Part shown: in pieces, positions 59,432 to 64,000 of the stretch
How positions within the stretch are numbered: position 1 is the stretch's first letter
How the letters are laid out: each line of letters opens with the position of its first letter
Source of the DNA: Enoplolaimus lenunculus
Taxonomy: Eukaryota; Nematoda; Enoplea; Enoplida; Thoracostomopsidae
DNA: 64,000 bases
NCBI GenBank assembly: GCA_030248215.1
Contig: JASANG010000424.1
Location: forward strand, 493,917 to 557,916
Reading direction: 5' to 3'
Notes under the pieces: generated by a model
The model's input: the letters and a program-made list of their open reading frames with translations, nothing else
Told to the model about the DNA's origin: nothing
Databases searched by the model: none
Position numbers and translations under genes: made by a program

Positions 59432-60185
59432 AACAATCTGCATTTAAGTTTTCTTTTCACGGAACGAATCACATTTTTGTTCAATAAAGAAAATATTGCA
59501 AACAAAGTAATGCTGGTAGTAAGTTGACCAAAATACATAAGCTTGTTGGGCATTACAGCTTAAGATTACCCACCGTAGTGTCTCGGTGAAACTGTCAGGA
59601 ACAAAGTTTCAATCTATAAAACAAGTTTCGTAGGTATTGCTCTATTTTGGTGTGTAGCTGCGTTGTCGTATAGTACGTCACTGTATAAAATGGTAAATTT
59701 AAATATATCTCCTCAAAACAGCGTAGGTTCTATATATCCGTTTATGAAGGGGCGTTGGTGGCAAATATTATACATCAGACAAAAAAATTTGCTGAATTTA
59801 GTGATACAAGCGATTTTTTAAACGACAACATTGGCTTACGGAAGTCAAAATTCGAAACAGAACCTTCCATATTACTACTGACTGACAATTTCTACATTGC
59901 GTACACAAATTAAAGTAAACAATGCATTAAAACTCCGTGTAGTGATTTTTATTTTAAGGTTCATGTTCAGTCAAAACCATCACTGCTGTGCTCGAAAAAC
60001 ATGAAATCCTGAAAAAGAATTCAGATACATATACAGCTCCTCAGAGTAATCTTTTAAGCACTAATATGTATAAATTAGGAACAGTAACAACTCGCTTCAC
60101 AATTATGTGCTAGTAAATGTTGTTGCAAAATCTGCAACCCTAAAACATTTCACCCAAACCCTTCTATTTTTGAAAATTGCGTAGT
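59432..60185. other. No feature seen
   Basis: AT-rich sequence with no coding or repeat assignment. Confidence 0.4.
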
Positions 60186-61637
60186 ATATATGTTGTAGCC
60201 CAAGTCGTAAATTCGTCCCAATTTCGAATTGGGCTGTTCCAAAGCGGAACTAGGGACCTGGGCTAGCCCAAGGTGGAATCATATCTGATAAAGCTGTGCG
60301 TTTTCTGATTGGTTATTTATAGCGGCAAATTAGCTTATTGAAACAGCAAATTATGTCACTCACACGTTACCAAACGTGTACTCGGCACACGAAATGTCCC
60401 CTCCCAAAATAAATTCAATAGCTTGTCCGGCTTATGTTTTATCGAAACCCTTCATTTTCCAACAGTATCGCCGCCATTCGCGGACATCATAGAATTTCAC
60501 GGAAACTCTATCCGGACAAAACTGTTTTGCAGTGACACTGTCTAGGACATTGAAATGTTCGAAAAACAGTGTAGCGGACAATATTTTTATATGATAGACA
60601 CATTAGGGATACCTAGCGGGGAAATTCAAATTTTGACGGGAAAATTCAAATTTTGGCAGGAAATTCAAATTTTAGCGAGAAATTCAAATTTTGGCGGGAA
60701 AATTCTAATTTTGGCGGCAAATTCAAATTTAGGCGGGAAAATTCAAATTTTGGCGGGAAAATCAAATTTTGGTGGGAATTCAAATTTTGACGGGAAATTC
60801 AAATTTTGGCGGGAAAATTCAAACTTTGGCGGGAAATTCTAATTTTTGCAGGAAATTCAAACTTGGCGGCAAAATTCAAATTTTGGCGGCAAATTCAAAT
60901 TTAGGCGGGAAAATTCAAATTTTGTCGGCAAATTCAAATTTTGGCGGGAAAAATCAATCTTTGGTGGTAAATTCAAGTTTTGGCTGGAAAATTATAATTT
61001 TAGCGCAAAATTCAAATTTTGGCGGCAAAATTAAAATTTTGGCGGAAAATTCAAATTTTGGAGGGAAAATTCAAATTTTGGCGGGAAATGTTGGCGAACT
61101 TGCAAAAAGCAACAAAATTTAATTACCTTACTTAGCGCTTTCCGGCGACACCTTTTAGACTGTAACGACAAAGTCCGACAATTCACTTAACTCTATATTT
61201 AATATTAACATAATGCGCAAACAGTATACAAAATGTCCGTCAATGCAATAAACTCTATGCGGACATTTTTTATTTAGAGATAAAATTTCCGCACACAGTT
61301 ACACAATAACAGTATAGCTAACCTTTTAAAAACAGTATAGGGGGACGATGGATGTGCCGAGTGCACGTATGGTAACGTGTGAGCGACATTAGCTTCGGAA
61401 AACACACTGCTTGGTAACCAACAGATACTTAACGGTTACTTAGCCAATCAGAAAAGTGTATTCGCATCAGCCAATCGTATTTGAGTATGGCATTTAAGAT
61501 TAAAGGTAACAACCAATCGCAAGGCGTGCACTTGTAGCAGAAAAAGAATTACGCCGTGCGCTAGCCCAAGTCGTAATTCCACGCTGGACTATCCCAATTC
61601 GGAATTGGGCTGCATTACGACTTCGCTACGACATATA
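60186..61637. repeat. Family D inverted-repeat element hosting family C
   Basis: Ends ATATATGTTGTAGCCCAAGTCG and the inverse CGACTTCGCTACGACATATAT. Near both ends is a CCCAATTCGAATTGGG-like palindrome with a GGGCTAGCCCAAG or GCTAGCCCAAGTCGTAAT block. Family C occupies 60359-61383, leaving about 170 and 250 bp of family D on either side. Confidence 0.7.
60359..61383. mobile_element. Family C transposon, second copy (reversed)
   Basis: Same termini as 56242-57239 (CTCACACGTTACC and GGTAACGTGTGAG) and the same inner blocks in reverse, with about 27 GGCGGGAAAATTCAAATTTT-like units at 60617-61090. Both copies are about 1 kb and carry similar but not identical arrays, so the array was in the element before it spread. 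Confidence 0.8.
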
Positions 61638-61836
61638 TTTCTTTTTCACTAATTCTTTGCTACATGGTGTACACTGTACATTGCCTTCCAAAGAATTTGT
61701 TCTTCTTTGAGAATGTGCGATGTCTCTCGTTTATATATGAAACGATACACAGCTGGAAACGTTGCCCAAAAGTCGTATATGAGGCGTTCCAGCTGTGATT
61801 CGTATTGGTAAATAGCAGATTTTATCATGGGCTTAC

Positions 61837-61998
61837 AATTAAAAATGTCGCTCCAAGTAGCGTTGCCTTTGTCGCAATTGCTAAATCACTTGGAAACGAT
61901 ATGCCGAAAACGTCTGCGTCAGACATTAATTCTTTGCCATACCCGCTCCACTGTTTCTTTATAAATCCAACTTGTTCATCTGTCTTCGCTGTTGTAAT
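61837..61998 (-). CDS. Phospholipid scramblase, one internal exon
   Basis: A 54-codon exon between a TTTTATTTTGCAG acceptor and a GTAAGC donor, phase 0 at both ends. It reads TDEQVGFIKKQWSGYGKEL then DADVFGISFPSDLAIATKA then LLGATFLI. This matches the C-terminal part of scramblases (KxWxG..E..TDADNFGIxFPLDLDVKMKA..IGACFLIDFMFFE), including most of the Asp-rich EF-hand-like Ca2+ segment and the start of the final membrane helix. The expected next exon (DFMFFE-like) was not found in the repeat-filled DNA to the left, and upstream exons must lie beyond the LINE end at the right or outside the window. A pseudogene cannot be excluded. Confidence 0.8.
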
Positions 61999-62001
61999 CT
62001 G

Positions 62002-62587
62002 CAAAATAAAATTTCAATTTTGATACATACGTTTTTTATGAATGGCAAAATTTTGAATATCACTCAAACAAATTGCTAAATTTCTCAACTTAAAGCATAT
62101 TTAATGCTGGTAGTCGTTTTAAAAGTCAGACTCCATTAATCAGTATAACCAAGAGTGGATAATACCTATTTAACAACAGTGTGCAATTGAGCACATTCTC
62201 TTTGGAAAAGAATGTACTTGGCACGCGTTGCGTTTTTGGCCAACCCCCCCCCCCCCTTCAAGAGTGTGCAACTGGGTACATTTTGTGTACAATTGAATGT
62301 ACCCAGCGCACGTTGCGGTTTGGCCTACACCCCATTATTTAGAAGGGGGTTGAAGTTTGCACAGAGCCAAAGAAATATATGACATACCATGCCAAAGAGT
62401 GCTCCGTATACGGTCTTAAAACTACAGAATATTATCATGGGACATGGACCCCTCCCTAAATAAGGGGGCGGCAGCAAAAATGCATCGCATTATGGAACTT
62501 TTTGTACCACGCGAAATCCGACAGCTGCATTCGCCTGTCCGTAATCATCCACTTTTGGTATAACACAAAAACTCTGTACTGCAGGGT
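62002..62587 (-). other. Likely scramblase intron; no feature seen
   Basis: Holds a direct repeat of GTGTGCAATTGAGCACATT / GTGTGCAACTGGGTACATT-like blocks with GAATGTAC-TGGCACGCGTTGCG / CAGCGCACGTTGCG (62178-62330), and a C run at 62246-62257. No coding signal. Confidence 0.45.
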
Positions 62588-62848
62588 ACTGTAAATGCCG
62601 CTAAGTTAAATAATCAACTCTGGCGGAAAGGTAGTTATTTCTGAGTTAACGACAGCGAACTTTGGGTCACTCTGCGAGTCTCGTTGATTCTTTTACTCTA
62701 AGTTGAATCGATTCCGGGAAGTTGATTAGTTAAATCTGAATAAAGTTGAATCAACTCAGAATTCTGATTTCTGATTGTCCTTCCTAACTCTCAGACTGAG
62801 TAATTCAACTCATTCTGAGTTAAAATCAACTCCCTGGAATTTACAGTG
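62588..62848. repeat. MITE family B, diverged copy
   Basis: TACTGTAAATGCCGCTAAG to CTGGAATTTACAGTGTAG with many substitutions inside; older-looking than the other copies. Confidence 0.75.
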
Positions 62849-63282
62849 TAGTCAGATATGCTTTTGAATAACTCGTACACTGCCGTGGAAACACCCTGAT
62901 AGCGCCGACCGCGGGACCAAATATTCAGGAATGCCACACATACGTGTAGGTGGCTATGCCACACTTAAACCTATTTCAAACTAAAAACTAAAACTAAAAA
63001 TAAAACCCTATATCAAAACCACACCTTAAGGGAGTTCCTGGCTCCACCTAGTCTCTCTTAGAACTTAAGTTAGGCTTAGGCGTTGCTACAGGGCGTAGAA
63101 ATTTGTAAAACTATGTTATGGCGGCTGTGTCCGCAATGTAAACTTACCTGGGGCCCTGCGTGGCCAATTCGTACTTGTTGATTAGTATTGCGTATGGAGT
63201 TGGCCTAATCTGCGGATAACGACATAGCTAGGCTATGTCAGCACCAATATGGTGCTTTAGTATTGTGTGTCTCCGGCGTAAT
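62849..63282. other. No feature seen
   Basis: Contains an AAACTAAAAACTAAAACTAAA simple stretch near 62980 and a GACATAGCTAGGCTATGTC perfect palindrome at about 63220-63238. No coding signal. Confidence 0.4.
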
Positions 63283-64000
63283 TGTTGTTGTTGTTGTGAA
63301 ACCGGGTGTGTGGCTCTGGACCTCAACCGCATTGCGGACACCCAATTGTGGGTGTCGGCAAAAATGCAAATGAGGTCGAGATGCCGAAATGGGTAGCCAG
63401 GACCGGAATCATTCTTAATCTTGAGCTAGTACTGAACGGTTGCGTTTTATTTTTGGTGCTCTACACATATTCTTACTGGTTACGGTTGCATTAAGTTTTA
63501 CGGTTGGATTGTGAGCGAGACTTGGGTAAGTAGGATTTAACGGATTTAAGTTAAGAATAGTCACGGAGGCGTGTAGTATGTGAAGGAATTACGGCGTTAC
63601 GGATTTAATCGGCATTGCGCAAGGCGCGGTATTTACCCAGTATAGAATACTGGTGTCATGTGTTAAAGGAACTTGGGGTATTAAAGGAAACCTGGGAAAA
63701 AGTAGTCTAATAAATCTAACGGGGTTAGATTTATTATTCTACAACGGCTGGGCCAAATCTAACGGGGTTAGATTGGTCGGAAATTTGGTGTAACTCTAAC
63801 GGGGTTAGAGTACACGGTTTTACGGGGTGTAATTCTAACGGGGTTAGAATTGCACGGATTCTGGAAAACGGCAAAAGTATTGGGTACGGTAAAGCCAGTG
63901 GCTGGATTAAATCAGATTCAGACGTCGGCTTTAAGGATTCCGGCTCGGGTTACCAGTTAAATTGCATAACCTGTGATTTGCTGGCCTTAATTTTGGGTAT
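63283..64000 (-). mobile_element. Probable 3' end of a LINE running off the window
   Basis: The left edge is AATTGTTGTTGTTGTTG, the same junction as the CAA tail of the LINE at 27490-28812 (AATTGTTGTTGTTG). The base composition changes sharply to GC-richer sequence. On the minus strand this would be a 3' UTR with a GACACCC-ACAATT-GGGTGTC hairpin close to the tail. No reverse transcriptase frame is reached before the window ends, so the call rests on the tail and context. Confidence 0.4.
63709..63855. repeat. Four hairpins with conserved CTAAC-GGG-GTTAG core
   Basis: Arms and loops: 63709-63720/63724-63735 (12 bp), 63756-63763/63767-63774 (8 bp), 63788-63800/63804-63815 (12 bp with one bulged A), 63827-63839/63843-63855 (13 bp with one G-T). 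The outer stem bases differ between hairpins but stay complementary. Confidence 0.85.

Noticed and set aside
1-64000. Endogenous retrovirus, LTR retrotransposon, Polinton or other virus-like element
   Set aside because: No long terminal repeats, protease-integrase order, capsid or polymerase-B signatures were recognised. The only reverse transcriptase traces are LINE-type.

Overview
The window looks like AT-rich animal nuclear DNA. All recognisable genes are split by GT-AG introns, the gene families are metazoan (synaptotagmin, phospholipid scramblase, ornithine decarboxylase, a carbohydrate sulfotransferase), and most of the remaining DNA is short palindromic DNA-transposon derivatives. I cannot place the species. 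The sulfotransferase resembles, from memory, a type that is expanded in nematodes, and one repeat family carries degenerate TTAGGC runs, but neither settles the question. All exon chains were built by eye from reading frame, splice signals and matching intron phase; no transcript was seen.

Layout. (1) 1-6700: repeats and a CAA-rich low-complexity stretch. (2) 6718-9698 (+): the last two recognisable exons of a carbohydrate sulfotransferase. (3) 10.7-14.2 kb: nothing recognised. (4) 14705-18679 (-): a complete seven-exon ornithine decarboxylase gene of 442 codons with its catalytic residues present. (5) 18.7-25.0 kb: intergenic, with two strong palindromes and a LINE fragment. (6) 25045-34343 (+): a five-exon gene for a 1674-residue low-complexity protein that I do not recognise, with N-terminal coiled coils, a SUMO-interaction-like motif, Asn tracts and an Asp-rich repeat; its fourth intron holds a 5'-truncated LINE in the opposite orientation. 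(7) 34.3-43.3 kb: transposon-rich, including a 3.5-kb terminal-inverted-repeat element that contains an 18-bp minisatellite and a near-perfect 180-bp inverted repeat. (8) 43360-54466 (+): a complete nine-exon synaptotagmin-like gene (619 codons) whose second C2 domain is split by a repeat-built insertion of about 165 residues. (9) 55-61.6 kb: nested transposons carrying a tandem AAATTTGAATTTTCCCGCC repeat. (10) 61837-61998 (-): one phospholipid scramblase exon. (11) 63.28-64.0 kb: probably the 3' end of another LINE, with four hairpins whose stems vary while pairing is kept.

The genes are unrelated in function and show no sign of acting together. Repeats account for most of the intron length: ODC intron 4, both long introns of the unknown gene and sulfotransferase, and nearly every synaptotagmin intron contain named repeat copies. 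Two CACTG-ended MITE families dominate, A (eight copies, rich in TGAGTCA sites) and B (ten copies). I saw no retrovirus-like, LTR or capsid-bearing element, and no toxin gene.
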